Below the pieces are notes generated by a model. That model saw nothing but the letters and a program-made list of their open reading frames with translations. It did not search any database and was not told the DNA's origin. A DNA stretch of 64,000 nt from Vombatus ursinus (Eukaryota > Chordata > Mammalia > Diprotodontia > Vombatidae). Position 1 is the stretch's first letter. The number at the start of each line of letters is the position of its first letter. This document shows positions 13,401-23,548 of the stretch, piece by piece. Where the stretch lies: positions 40,836,539-40,900,538 of the forward strand of contig NW_020954557.1 in the NCBI RefSeq assembly GCF_900497805.2, in the 5' to 3' direction. Both the position numbers and the translations under genes were made by a program.

Positions 13401-15638
13401 GAATGACATGTTGGGGAGACAGTCTAGCTGAAGCCAAGATTAACGTTAGGAAGGAACACGCCTGTTTTTTTTAGAAAAGGAACTGAAATGTTGGGAGAGA
13501 CGAGCAGGGAACCCTGAGAGATCAGAGAGGGTATAGCATCATGGCGGGTGTCCTAAAAGGTGAAATCTATTGACACATAGTTGAGATTTCTCAAGGACCA
13601 TATGCAGTGACACCAAATAATTTGGAAGGGCAACGTGTGTTATTTACATTTAATTTACATGTTTTAATCTACACTGAGCATGCAATATATCTTCAAGAAA
13701 TTTCCAAGTTACCCTTTAATGTGGTCATTTGTTGAGCTTTCTATTCTCTTTTCTCCATCTTCACATATGTTTAATAGCGTTCATCTTCATCTCCTTTGGG
13801 GGACTGCAAGAAGGAATTCACGCCTGTCACTGGACCAGATTTGTGTCCGCCATCTCCGCGGTCACAGGCCTCTTGGCTCCATTTCTATTCTCACTCCCCC
13901 ATATGATCAGCCTGTTGTCCATCACCCACCTCTGTGCATTGTGTTTGCTCTCTTGCCACTGGAACTGACTGGCAAGGTGAATGTTTGGTTTCAATTTAGC
14001 AAATTGAAGCCTACCAATATGAATAGAGGTGTATCTTTTTTCAGACTCCTTCACCCAGGAAAGCCCAAGTCAAGAAGGTGACAGTGTCTAAAGTCAGCAT
14101 TCTTGCAGATGGGAAAAATGAAGGGAATGGATTCTAATCTAATTGTAAATGTATTGGATTTTTTCAAAGTGAATTCAGAAAATGCTCATCACTCCATGCA
14201 GGGAATACTATATAGAACCACAAAGCAGGACTGTAAGACCTAGTGACAGCAGTATAGTTTTACATCCCAATGCACAAAGAAAAGGCAACAAAAAAATCTG
14301 TTGGATGAAAGAAATGGAAAGGAATAATTTAGAAAGATTTTAGGTCAGAAAAACAACATTTGACACATGAATGAGAGAAATCACCACGTCATGCTCATGG
14401 CAAGCACAGGTGGTACTTTGTCACTTAATGGTCTTACACTGACCCATCTGAAAAGGAGGATTTTCCAAGTGGGCCTGAATTTTTACAGCCAAACATGTGT
14501 TAAATTTCTGGTTAATGTCCCCTTCTGCTACTACTTTTCATTGTCCTTTGTCTGTTGGGATGCTGCTCCTTCACTTTTCCTTCTAATCCCAATCTGCTTC
14601 ATCTGGTTTCCAATTTGCTTCCTCCCCTCTCAGTGACCCCCATCCCAACACCCTTTTAAAAGTAATAATACTAGCTAGGCACCAAGCCCCATTTTAAAAA
14701 AAAAATCAAATGGCAAAATAGATAATCAGATAAGTATTTGGTATAATCAGTCAAGTTGGTGATTCTGTTTTCTCTAGACATTCCTAGAGAATTCCCTCTT
14801 TAGAATCTGCTTTTGGGTGGCCATGCTGATCTGGGGCTTATTCTGTTCTTGGAGGATTTTCTTACAAGCCTGCAGCACCATCCACTTGCAGCAGCCCCAA
14901 CACGACCATGAGAATCACTAGTGATGTTCCGTAAATGCCAGCCAAAATCTATCTGCAAGAACATCTGCTCAACAGTGCAAAACTGATGTAATTACCAACC
15001 ATCATCTTTTATCCTCCTGCTGGGGCAACTGCTCCAAAGCATGACTTTTTGCCCTGAGCTAACAAGATCCAGAAACTCACTGTTATGTACAAAACCTGCC
15101 ACTGAAAACTCATGTAGCTTCAACACAAATTAGAGCACAGCCTCTCAAGTACAAGGGTAACAAATATTCCAGTGCCATAGGGTCTCCAGGAATCCTTCTC
15201 AAAGCCCCATGTGTCTTTCTCTCTCTCTCTCTCGATGCTCCAACCCCACCCCCACCCCCATTCCAACAGCTTGTTTTGCCTTCAGCATGAACTGTCTTCG
15301 GAAGTCTATGTTAACAGAGGGGGGAAAAATCTGTTTCTACTAGGATATCAATGGCATTGTTTAATGTAAAACTATTAAAAGAAATAATGCAATGTTGAAA
15401 AATGACATTATGACCAAACTTTAGAAATAAAGGCTGGCAATTAGGAATTCCCAAGTTCTCTCCCTATCATATGGGGCGGATTTGAGTATGTCACTTAAAC
15501 ATTGGGGTTTCATTTTATGAATCAAGACAGTAGAACCAATAATTCCAATATACTAGAGGTATAGAATGTGGAAGGCATAAATATTTAAAAAAGCAAAAAA
15601 CACATTTTAAAAAGTGCTATAGTAGTTAGATATAGATA
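13401..15638. other. Unassigned sequence with a pyrimidine-rich microsatellite
   Basis: No recognised repeat except a TC tract followed by CCCCA repeats at 15217-15262. A GC-richer patch at 13800-13980 yields short frames without recognisable domains. Positions 14740-15200 look unique and could be conserved non-coding sequence (see findings). Confidence 0.4.
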
Positions 15639-15889
15639 TGTTGTTGTTGTTGTTTAGTCATTTTCCAGTCATGTCTCATTTTGGCGTTTTCTTGGCAAAA
15701 ATATTGGAGTGGTTTGCTGTTTCCTTCTCCAGCTCATTTTACAGTTGAGGAACCGAGGCAAACAAGGTTAAGCAACTAGCCCAGGGTCACACAGCTAGCA
15801 AGTATCTGAGGCTGGAGTTGAACTCGGGAAAAGGAATCTTCCTGATTCCAAACCTGGTACTGTTTCCATTGCACCATCTAGCTACCCTA
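15639..15889 (-). mobile_element. tRNA-derived SINE with RTE-like tail
   Basis: Starts at its 3' trinucleotide end (TGTTGTTGTTGTT), then the antisense RTE-like tail (GTTTTCTTGGCAAAAATATT), CORE, and the tRNA-like head ending near TAGATGGTGCAATGG on the minus strand. Confidence 0.85.
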
Positions 15890-15896
15890 GCTATAT

Positions 15897-16483
15897 AAGG
15901 TGTCTTAAAAGTGTTAGTGTAGTTCTAGGCTTGAATAACTTCATAAGTATAAATGCTATGAACATAAAAATACCATTGAAAAGTTTTGTTATTTAAAGTT
16001 CTTTTATACTTTTTTAGTTTGGGGAATTTTTACTGATAGATTTTTAACTTTTATTTTGACAGGATGGGTCACTTTATTTTTATGCATTATGTGTGACACT
16101 TTCTTGCCGACATTTTCTCAGAAGCATGGGTCAGTAGAGGAAGTTCTCTTGTTTATCCATCTTAGTTACCTGATCTATCTCCATGAGATTTTTTTCTTGT
16201 TGAGGGCACATCAAATCTGTTGTGTATATATGCATCAAAACCTCATTCTTTGGATAATCGCAAGGCTAATTACAAATGAAAAGCTGGTGAATGTTTTTCC
16301 CAAGTTTTAAAGCCTACTAGAGCAATGTATAGCATAAGACGATGGTCATGTTGAATTTTCATAAGAAACATCAATGTTTTTAAAATTAAAATAATTATAT
16401 TTTCATATGTTCTCATTTGTAACATTTATACTTCGGGAGTTATTAAGGCTTAAAACTGCACTAAGACCTTTGGGATGTCTCGG
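15897..16483 (-). mobile_element. Mariner-like DNA transposon relic
   Basis: Terminal inverted repeats: 'GGTGTCTTAAAAGTGTTAG' on the left (15899) and the complement of AAACTGCACTAAGACCTTTGGG on the right (16452-16481). They match mariner ends of the CCCAAAAGTCTTAGTGCAGTTT type. The inner part may hold a minus-strand transposase remnant near 16060-16200, but it is too eroded to prove. TA flanks the left end only. Confidence 0.6.
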
Positions 16484-16490
16484 GAGCATT

Positions 16491-16755
16491 TAGGGGCAGC
16501 TAGTTGGTATAATGGAAAATCAGGCCTGGAGTCAGGAAGACCTAAGTTCAAACCCAGCCTTAGACATGTACTAGCTATGTGATCCTGAGCAAGTCATTTA
16601 ACCTCTGTTTGCCTTAGTTTTCTCATTTGTAAAATGGAATAATAATAGTATCTATCTCCCAAGGTCATTGTAAGGATCAGATGAGATAATAATTGTGCAA
16701 TGATTAGTATAGTGCCTGTCACATACTATATAAATGTTAGCTGTTGTTATCATTA
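16491..16755 (+). mobile_element. Full-length CORE-SINE with L2-like tail
   Basis: tRNA-like head GGGGCAGCTAGTTGG, box B AAGTTCAAACCC, CORE TTCTCATTTGTAAAATGG, then the L2-related tail: TTGTAAGGATCAGATGAGA, TAGTGCCTGTCACATA, ATAAATGTTAGCTGTTGTTA. A good reference copy for this family here. Confidence 0.88.
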
Positions 16756-16756
16756 G

Positions 16757-16890
16757 CCATTATCCTATATATATGTGTGTATATATATATATATGTATAT
16801 GCTTGTGTATGTATGTATACATGTGTATGTGTATACATGTATGTGTAATGTGTGTATGTATATTTGTGTGTATGTATGTCTATTTGTTAG
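16757..16890. repeat. TG/TA/TATG microsatellite
   Basis: Alternating purine-pyrimidine tract growing from the 3' end of the SINE before it, a common place for microsatellite birth. Confidence 0.9.
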
Positions 16891-17110
16891 AACACTGTAC
16901 TAGTAGTCAGGAAGCCTGGGTTCTAGTCCAAGTTATCTAATTTGCTATAGGAGTAGGAGGCAATGGTTTCAGAGTTCACATATTGACTTTGATGTCTCTT
17001 ACCTGTGTGACATCGGGCAAATGACTTAACCTCTACAGGTCTCCATCTCCTCATTCGTGAAATGAGGGGCTTGAAGAGGGGACCTCTAAATCTATCATCC
17101 CCTGACCTTA
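16891..17110 (+). mobile_element. CORE-SINE copy with a short internal insertion
   Basis: TAGTCAGGAAGCCTGGG and TTCTAGTCCAAGTTA, then about 60 bp of foreign sequence, then 'CTGTGTGACATCGGGC', CTCATTCGTGAAATGAGG and a degraded tail. Confidence 0.55.
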
Positions 17111-17181
17111 AGCAAGTCATATAACTCAGAAAACTGGGTCTAGGTATATCTTCATTTATAAAATGAAGGAATACACTAAAT

Positions 17182-17389
17182 CAGTGGCATCAGACTCAAG
17201 TAGAAAGGTGAGAGGGCGCAAAGTTATACATAAGGATCCCTATCAGCCCAATATTGACTGAGAAAATCACCTATTAATTTTATCTGTGTTTTATTGCATT
17301 TTTATTTATTTTGTCAAATGTTTCCCAATTAAATTTTAATCTGCCTTTCTTGGGAATGTTGCAGCCCAAGGGCATGTTTGATATACCTG
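17182..17389 (+). mobile_element. hAT-type MITE (GTATCAAAC-end family)
   Basis: Ends CAGTGGCATCAGACTC and, inverted, CAGGTATATCAAAC. Same family as 58135-58305: shared inner blocks GGATCCCT, ATATTGACT and TTTTATTTATTTTGT. Flanks cactaaat and gactagaa agree at 5 of 8 positions, consistent with an eroded 8-bp hAT duplication. Inserted into a CORE-SINE remnant (about 17111-17181 and 17390-17430). No transposase. Confidence 0.75.
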
Positions 17390-17687
17390 GACTAGAAGAT
17401 CTCCAACATTACATAGTTCTAGGTCTCTCTTACTAACTATAATTAGGGCAGGTTGCCTTTAATGGGAGTTCTTGATAATAGTTTCACATGCCCACAATGC
17501 CCTGGGGAGAGAGTAGCGGTACAATAGGGGAAGTTCTAGAATGTCAGAATACTAGGAGAGCTGTGTTTCTATGAGAGATCACATTAAACAATGAAGACTT
17601 GGAAAAAGAAGAAAAGATAAGAGGAATTGTACTGAGAGGAGATGAAAGGGAAAAATAAATAAATAAAATTGCTGTAGTGGTGAAAAG

Positions 17688-17945
17688 GGCAGCTAGGTGG
17701 TGCAGTGGATAGAATGCCAGGCCTGGAGTCAGGAAGACTCATCTTCATGAGTTCAAAACCAGCCTCAGACACTCACCAGCTGTGTGACCCTGGGTAAGTC
17801 ACTTAACTCTGCTTGCCTCAGTTTTCTCATCTGTAAAACGAGCTTGGAAAAGGAAATGGCAAACTACTCCAGTATCTTTGCCAAGAAAACCCCAAAATGA
17901 GGTCACAAAGAGTTGGACGTGGCTGAAAAAGAGTCGGGCATGAAC
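17688..17945 (+). mobile_element. tRNA-derived SINE with RTE-like tail, full length
   Basis: Head GGGCAGCTAGGTGGTGCAG, box B GAGTTCAAAACC, CORE CATCTGTAAAACGAGC, tail GGCAAACTACTCCAGTATC and GTCACAAAGAGTTGGACG. Sequence on either side (17431-17687 and 17946-18215) is unassigned. Confidence 0.87.
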
Positions 17946-18215
17946 TGCAACATAGCAGTGAAGCCATAGGTTTGGTTGGGATTGGAGAGATAGGTATTAC
18001 ACTTCACGGGACAAAAATGCCAAGGTATTCTGGAACCCAGGAGTTCTAGCAGGATCCTGAAGACCTCAGAGCAGAAACAAGAATCATCAAAGATCTTCAT
18101 ACTTCCTTTAGGTTTCAGCAATCCTCTGGCCCACCCAGAATGACTTCATGCAAATTCCTTGAAACGGATAACACTGAATGCTAAGTTTTTGTCAAAGGGG
18201 CCGCGATTTTTTGGG

Positions 18216-18364
18216 GGAGAGGGGAGGCTTGGTAAGGCAATTGGGGTTAAATGACTTGCCCAGCATCACACAGCTAGTTAAGTGTTATGTGTCTGAGGCC
18301 ACATTTGAATTCATGTCTGACTCCAGGGCTGGTACTCTACCCACTGCTCCACCTAGCTGCCCCT
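18216..18364 (-). mobile_element. tRNA-derived SINE, short (poly-A class) copy
   Basis: Minus strand: GGGGCAGCTAGGTGGAGCAG head, GAATTCAAATGTGG box-B region, and CACTTAACTAGCTGTGTGATG, ending at the CCCAATTGCC block without the RTE-like tail. Matches the class mobilised by L1 in other copies here. Confidence 0.8.
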
Positions 18365-18885
18365 AGGGGCCATGATTTCTAAAGTGACTATGTCTCTCTA
18401 CAATTTTGCTGGAGGAATTTGTGGACACTGTTGAGAATTAGATTATAAATTGCTGTTCCTTACAGAGAATTGCATCTACTTATTATGAAGGCAGAGAATG
18501 CCCTCTTTACATCGTCGCTTAAAAATGCTTTTGTTATGGGATTGATAATTTGTTGTAACTAGAAATAGAGCACATTGCACTGGTGCAGGCACAGGAAGAG
18601 ATTTCCATAGCTGATTACTCCAAAAACAATAGCCACACTGAACCCAGGGAAAAGTAGTAAGGCTCTCCAAAGCCAAAGTTCTCAGAGTTTTCATGAGTCC
18701 AGGTGTGACATCCCATTTGCTTTTCAAAATTTTTTTTTCTGGGATTATACTCCCATTAATAATTCACCTTCCCTAACATTCCTAGTAAGACTAGAACTGT
18801 GGCTAGATCTGGTTCCATAGAGACTAGGGATGGGGGGAATGGTGGGGGATGGAATTTCTTCTGACTCTAACAAGAACACAAAAGA
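18365..18885. other. Unassigned sequence
   Basis: An 83-codon antisense frame (18476-18727) has no recognised domain and no supporting signal. Confidence 0.35.
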
Positions 18886-19215
18886 CAATAATAATTTTTA
18901 TTAGCGCTTTTTTATTGTGTCATTTATTTAGTGCCTTAAGTTTTGCAAAGAGCTCCATATATGTTATCTCATTTGATTTTCCAAACAACTCTGTGTTATA
19001 GGTTCTCCCATTATCTCTAGCTGGGCAGTTGGTAGAGTGCTGGGCTTGAAATCAGTAAGACATGAGTTCCAGTCTGACCTCAGATATTTACTAGCTGTGT
19101 GAACCTAGGCAAGTCATTTATCCTGTTTGCCTCAATTTCTTCATCAACCCTCAGGGTTGTTGTGAGGATCAATGAGATAATTATTGTAAAGTACTTAGCT
19201 TAGTGCCTGACCCTG
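18886..19215 (+). mobile_element. MIR-like fragment followed by a CORE-SINE
   Basis: 18886-19015 has the MIR pattern (TTTTGCAAAGAGCTCCATA, 'TGTTATCTCATTTGATT'). 19016-19213 is a separate CORE-SINE with a tRNA-like head (GCTGGGCAGTTGGTAGAG), ACTAGCTGTGTGAACC and the L2-like tail 'GGTTGTTGTGAGGATCA'. Confidence 0.7.
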
Positions 19216-19394
19216 TGGAAAGATAACAAAACACCCCTAAGCCTTAGTGGTCTCCTGATTGGACAGGAAACTAATTCTGAATGTAATAAATGAAAAGTGT
19301 TCATCCTTCTTCATAATTTTGAGATCCTGCTGACCAACTCTGTCAGGTGGAAGCCTGACAAAGCACCACGTCCTTTTATCATTTCAAAAGACAG

Positions 19395-19912
19395 TTGTTC
19401 ACTCTTTTTTTTTTCCAAAGAGGACCAATGACATCATAGGATAATGTCTTGACTTGTGTGTGAATTGTATTTAAGTGAGACAGAGGTACACAAGTTCGTC
19501 AGCCTCACTCTCTCTTCCAGAGTCATCTAAGTCTAGTGGCAAGACAAAAATCAGACGACTGGTGATGGCCCAGGATGCAGGTGACGACCTTGACATCTTC
19601 AATATCTGACCGAACTCTAAGTGCTCCACATCACCTGCTTCAGCTGCCTTCATGGCCATTGAAATAAATTGTTCTCATCTACCCATTCTGCTGGGAGAAG
19701 TTTTCACATGCTTGAGGTAGACATCCCCCTAACTCACTGATGGGTTTGAGGCTGTCAGTTACCCTCAACCTAGTTTAGCCTGTCTGCCAAGACAGTTTGC
19801 CAGAGTGTGGCTGCTGTGCATGCTACAGCTTCTTGGAGTCATAGGTGAAAGTTGGGTGAAGGTGGACCCCAAAAGTGAATGAGCAGCCCTGAAAAGGGCT
19901 TGGTAAGCCCTC
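19395..19912 (-). mobile_element. RTE-tailed marsupial repeat, form A, with a 62-codon frame
   Basis: On the minus strand the element ends in 'GACATCATCCTATG..GTCATTGGTCCTC', the 3' end shared by all related copies here. The body matches 28768-29290 along about 500 bp. A frame of 62 codons (19659 down to 19471) begins MAMKAAEAGDVEH and ends DSGRESEADELVYLCLT. I do not recognise a database name. It could be the 3' end of an RTE-clade LINE or a non-autonomous derivative. Confidence 0.7.
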
Positions 19913-19954
19913 ACACAAAAGAACGTGTAGTAGAGTTGCAGAGAGTTCAAAAGA

Positions 19955-20135
19955 GAGTATAGTGTAACAATTGAGCCTAGTTGAAAGGACCCCAGAGTTG
20001 GACTTAGAGAACCTTGTTTTGAAGGGCAGATCAGAACACTTAATCTCTTTGCACCTCTGTTTCTTCACCTGTGAAAAGAGTTGGTTATATTAAATAACCT
20101 CTCAGGTCTCTTCCAGCTCCCAGTCTCATGATCCA
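19955..20135 (+). mobile_element. CORE-SINE fragment
   Basis: CACCTCTGTTTCTTCACCTG, GTGAAAAGAG and the tail TCTCAGGTCTCTTCCAGCTC identify the 3' half; the head is poor. Confidence 0.55.
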
Positions 20136-20260
20136 ATGTCCGTAGTACAAGCGGCAAAATCAGTATTTCTGTTGTCTCCACTACAATGGAGATTTACACC
20201 AAAGAAGGCAGATTATTAACACGTTGGGCAGATAAGCTCTACAACTGAACGTTTAGATTA

Positions 20261-20690
20261 TTTGATGCCTACAAACATGGACCTGGAGCTAGAAGAGACT
20301 TCAGAGGTCATCTAGAACAGGGCTTCTTAAACTCTTTCCACTGGCAACCCCTTTTCATGTTTCGGCAACGTGCCTGAGGGCACATGCAATGCAAAGTGCG
20401 CGTGCTTTGTGCTTAGAACCAAGCCTGCAATGAAGTTGCTTGATGCAACACAGGCAAGTGCTACCAGAAACACCTCAGATTCATTATGCATTTGATTTTT
20501 AATTAGTTTTTGGTCATTGCCTGCTCAGAAACCTTTTACCACTGCCAAATTTGTCACGACCCATGGTTTAAGAAGTGCTGATCTAGTCCAAACCCCCCCC
20601 CTTGTTTTTTTTTTACAGATGAGGACTCAGTGACTTGCCCAAGGTCATGTGGGCAATAAGTGTTAGAGTCAGGAGGAGCTAGACATGTTG
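20261..20690 (-). mobile_element. MIR-like repeat split by a hAT MITE
   Basis: 'GAGACTTCAGAGGTCATCTAG' before and TTTACAGATGAGGA, GTGACTTGCCCAAGGTCA after the MITE at 20318-20580. The pre-insertion site would read TCATCTAGTCCAAAC, as in the family. Confidence 0.7.
20318..20580. mobile_element. hAT-type MITE (CTTCTTAAAC-end family)
   Basis: Terminal inverted repeats CAGGGCTTCTTAAAC and, inverted, CAGCACTTCTTAAAC (13 of 15 positions agree). Flanked by atctagaa (20310-20317) and atctagtc (20581-20588), an 8-bp duplication with 6 matches. Non-coding. Confidence 0.83.
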
Positions 20691-20699
20691 TCAGCATAG

Positions 20700-21185
20700 C
20701 CAGGTTCAATTCCAACTTCTGAATGACTTTGTGTCCCCGGACTTCTTGCACTTTTTTTCAATAAGTATGTCACATTAATTACTTATTAAATTTCAACACC
20801 GGCATCAAGGAAATTGTTGACATTCAAAAATACAAATCACCCTCATTGAAGTACAGTAATGCTTCAAGAACATTGTCAATCAAAAATCAAGGGAGAGTGC
20901 CATGTAAATAGATTTAGAGGGCCATTCATATTCAACATACAGGCTTAATAGGCAACTGATTGAATTACCACTCTTTTTAGATATGTAGCTTGATACAGAT
21001 TTATATTTGCAAATCATAAACTCATCTGCATTCTTATGATGAGCTCATCATCTCTTTTTTGTGTAGCTTATCGACCTTTGCCTCCAGCTTGCCCATATGG
21101 ATTTTTTTTCCCAAGGATTATAGGTCTAGGAAGGACAAACTGGAACTCAAACCATAAATGAAACATAGTGTTCCTAAAATAATCT
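20700..21185. other. Unassigned sequence
   Basis: AT-rich, no recognised element. Confidence 0.35.
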
Positions 21186-21189
21186 AACA

Positions 21190-21585
21190 AGCATTTATTA
21201 AGCTTCTCTGGCTTTCAAAGCCAGTCTGGCTCCAGTCTACTTTTCCAGGCTTCTTGTACATTATTCACCTTCATCTACTCCATATTTCAATCTATTTGCT
21301 ACTCTCATCTCCTATTTCTGCACTTTTATACAGACTATATCATATCCCCAAACCTAGCATACAGCCTTTTCAGCCTCACAGAATCTCTAGTTTCCTTCAG
21401 TGTGCAGCTCAGGGAAAACCTTCTACATGAAGCCTAACCTGGCACCAAACACCTTTTTTCACCAGAAAGTACTTGTTATGCATTTTCCATTTACTGATAC
21501 ATGTACGGTACATGTTGTTTCCCTAAAAGAAAACAGGCTCTTTGGAGGTCTGTTTCAATCTTATCTTGGTAATCCTAACTAATCA
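21190..21585 (+). mobile_element. L2 LINE 3' end, sense
   Basis: 'GGCTTTCAAAGCCAGTCTGG', 'CTTTTCCAGGCTTCTTGTAC', 'GAATCTCTAGTTTCCTTCAG' and CTTCTACATGAAGCCT follow the order of the L2 C-terminal coding end and 3' UTR. Many substitutions. Confidence 0.75.
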
Positions 21586-21609
21586 CTCTCTTGGTTTCTG
21601 TAAAGTCAC

Positions 21610-21810
21610 TCAAACTAAACACTGGTATTATTGGATCAGGAAGGGATCCCAAAGGCAATCTAGGGAACCTATCATTTTATAACCAAGGAAACTGAGGCAC
21701 AGGGAGGTTAAATGACTGAGCCAGACTTTACACAGTGAGTAAATGTCTGAGTCAGCACTTGAGCCCATGGATTCCTGTACCCAGTGACCTGGCCACACCG
21801 CCTCTCACCT
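21610..21810 (-). mobile_element. MIR-like SINE fragment
   Basis: 'AAGGAAACTGAGGCACAGGG', 'GGTTAAATGACTGAGCC', GAGTCAGCACTTGAGCCCA: the antisense MIR/CORE pattern. Confidence 0.65.
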
Positions 21811-21884
21811 CCACACACTCAGTTCCAATCTACTTTGCCACCTGTGTCTACCTATCTCTCCCAAATCTCACCTATGGCTCCAAG

Positions 21885-22085
21885 AAGCTGTAGCACACAG
21901 TGGCCACACCTCATTCACGCTTAGTGAATTAGGGGGAGGTCTAGCCCAAGCACATGAAGACTTCCCCCAGTAGAATGGGTGGATGAGAGCTATTCGTTCC
22001 AACAGCCATGAAGGCAGCAGAAGCAGGCATCAAAAGACACTTAGTTTGATCAGACACTATAGATGCCACTGCCAGTCATCTTGAC
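21885..22085 (+). mobile_element. RTE-tailed repeat form A, left part (sense copy split by L1)
   Basis: 'AAGCTGTAGCACACAGTGGC', AGCACATGAAGACTTCCCCC and ATGAAGGCAGCAGAAGCAGG match the minus-strand copies at 19395 and 28768. The copy continues at 23383-23548 with GACTCTGGAAAAGAGAGTGA and the shared 3' end. A 13-bp duplication (catcttgactttt / catcctgactttt) marks the L1 insertion that splits it. Confidence 0.8.
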
Positions 22086-22089
22086 TTTT

Positions 22090-23382
22090 TTGTTTATTTT
22101 TTCTCTTTTTAAAATTCTTATTTGTTTTGAACTTAAATACAAAAAGACACACAAAAAAGTTTCCATGTACACAGCACAACATAAGAAGAGGATTCGATAT
22201 AAAACTATGAATTTTCATTTCACACTGTTTACCTTTTTTTTGAAAAACCATATAATAAATACTCCACATTGGTTTCAAAACTACCCTGCTTTTCTGTACT
22301 TCCTTCTAAGTTTTCTTTTTGTTCTCTGCTGCGTACATTTTTTCTCCCTCCCTCCCCCCAATCTAGAGAAAACTACTGGACACAAAAATGTATGTATATA
22401 TATATATATATGTAAAACCACACTATATGTACTTCTATTTATCAGTTATTTTTCTGGATATAGATAGCATCTTCCTTCCTAGGTCCTTTCTAGTTAATTT
22501 ATGATACTCAAAATGACTTAGTCATTTAAAGCTGTTATTAGAACAATATTGCTGTTAGTGTGTACAACGTTCTCTTGTTTCTGCTCATTTCACTCTTCAT
22601 TATTTCATGCAAGTCTTTCTGTGTTTTTCTAAGATCAACCAGCTCACCATTTCTTACAGCATAGTAGTATTCCATCATAATCATATACCACAACTTGTTC
22701 AGCCATTCCCCAATTGACGGGAATCCCTTAAATTTCCAATTCTTTGCTACCACAAAGAGAGCTGCTATAAATATTCTAGAACATATAAGTTCTTTTCCTT
22801 TTCCCTAATCACCTTGAGAAACAGACCTAATAGTGGTATTGCTGGGTCAAGGTAAACACAGCTGTTTAGCTTTGTTTCCTCTTTCTGGTGGTTTCCTCCT
22901 ATTGGTTCTAATTCTTACTTACAACATCACTAATGTGAAAATATGTTTAGTAGGAATGTATATGTACAGCCTATATCAGATTGTGCACTGTCTTGGGGAG
23001 GATGATGGGGAGGAAGGGGGAAAAAAATTTTAAACTCAAAAGTATATGGAAATGATTGTTGATAAATCAAAATAAATTAATAATAATAAAAAAGGTAAAC
23101 ACGGCTTTATAACTCTTCGAGCAGAATTTCAGATTGCTCTCCAAAATAGTTGGATCAGGTCACAGTTCCACCAGCAAGGAATTAGTGTCCCAATTAGTGT
23201 CCCCTCCAACATTTGTCACTTTCCCCTTCTATCATTTTAGCCAATCTGATAGGAGCAAGATGATATCTCAAAGTTGTTTTAATTTTTATTTCTCTAATTA
23301 GTGATTTAGAGCATTTTTTCATATAACAATATATAGCTTTGTTCTCTTCATTGAAAAACTGCTTGTTTGAATCCTTTGACCT
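22090..23382 (-). mobile_element. 5'-truncated L1, antisense
   Basis: Poly-T at 22086-22110 is its 3' tail. The 3' UTR runs to about 22500, then ORF2 C-terminal sequence on the minus strand (VAKNWKFKGFPSIGEW ... KTQKDLHEIMKSEMSR, 22753-22545) and further upstream ORF2 at 23095-23380. Target duplication 22077-22089 / 23383-23395, 12 of 13 matching. Interrupted by a second L1 end at 22864-23091. Confidence 0.88.
22864..23091 (+). mobile_element. L1 3' end inserted into the antisense L1
   Basis: About 228 bp of L1 3' UTR nearly matching 10075-10300 ('GTGAAAATATGTTTAGTAGG', TATATCAGATTGTGCACTG), ending in an A-rich tail. Flanked by aaggtaaacacagct (22849-22863) and aaggtaaacacggct (23092-23106), 14 of 15 matching. 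Confidence 0.9.
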
Positions 23383-23548
23383 CATCCTGACTTTTGCCTT
23401 GACAGTGGACGTGGACGACTCTGGAAAAGAGAGTGAGGCTGATGATTTTGAGCAACTCTGCCTCACTTAAATCCAATTCATGCACATATCAAGACATCAC
23501 CCTATGATGTCACTGGTCTTCAAAAACAAAGGAGAAACAACAACTTTG
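23383..23548 (+). mobile_element. RTE-tailed repeat form A, right part
   Basis: Continuation of the copy from 21885. Encodes the conserved end of the 62-codon frame (GKESEADDFEQLCLT-like), then TTAAATCCAATTCATGC, GACATCACCCTATGATG, 'TCACTGGTCTTCAAAAAC' and GAAACAACAA. Confidence 0.82.

Noticed and set aside
13680-14081. 133-codon frame in a GC-richer patch
   Set aside because: No recognised domain; overlapping frames on both strands are similarly open.
18476-18727. 83-codon antisense frame
   Set aside because: No homology recognised, no initiation or splice context; kept as unassigned.
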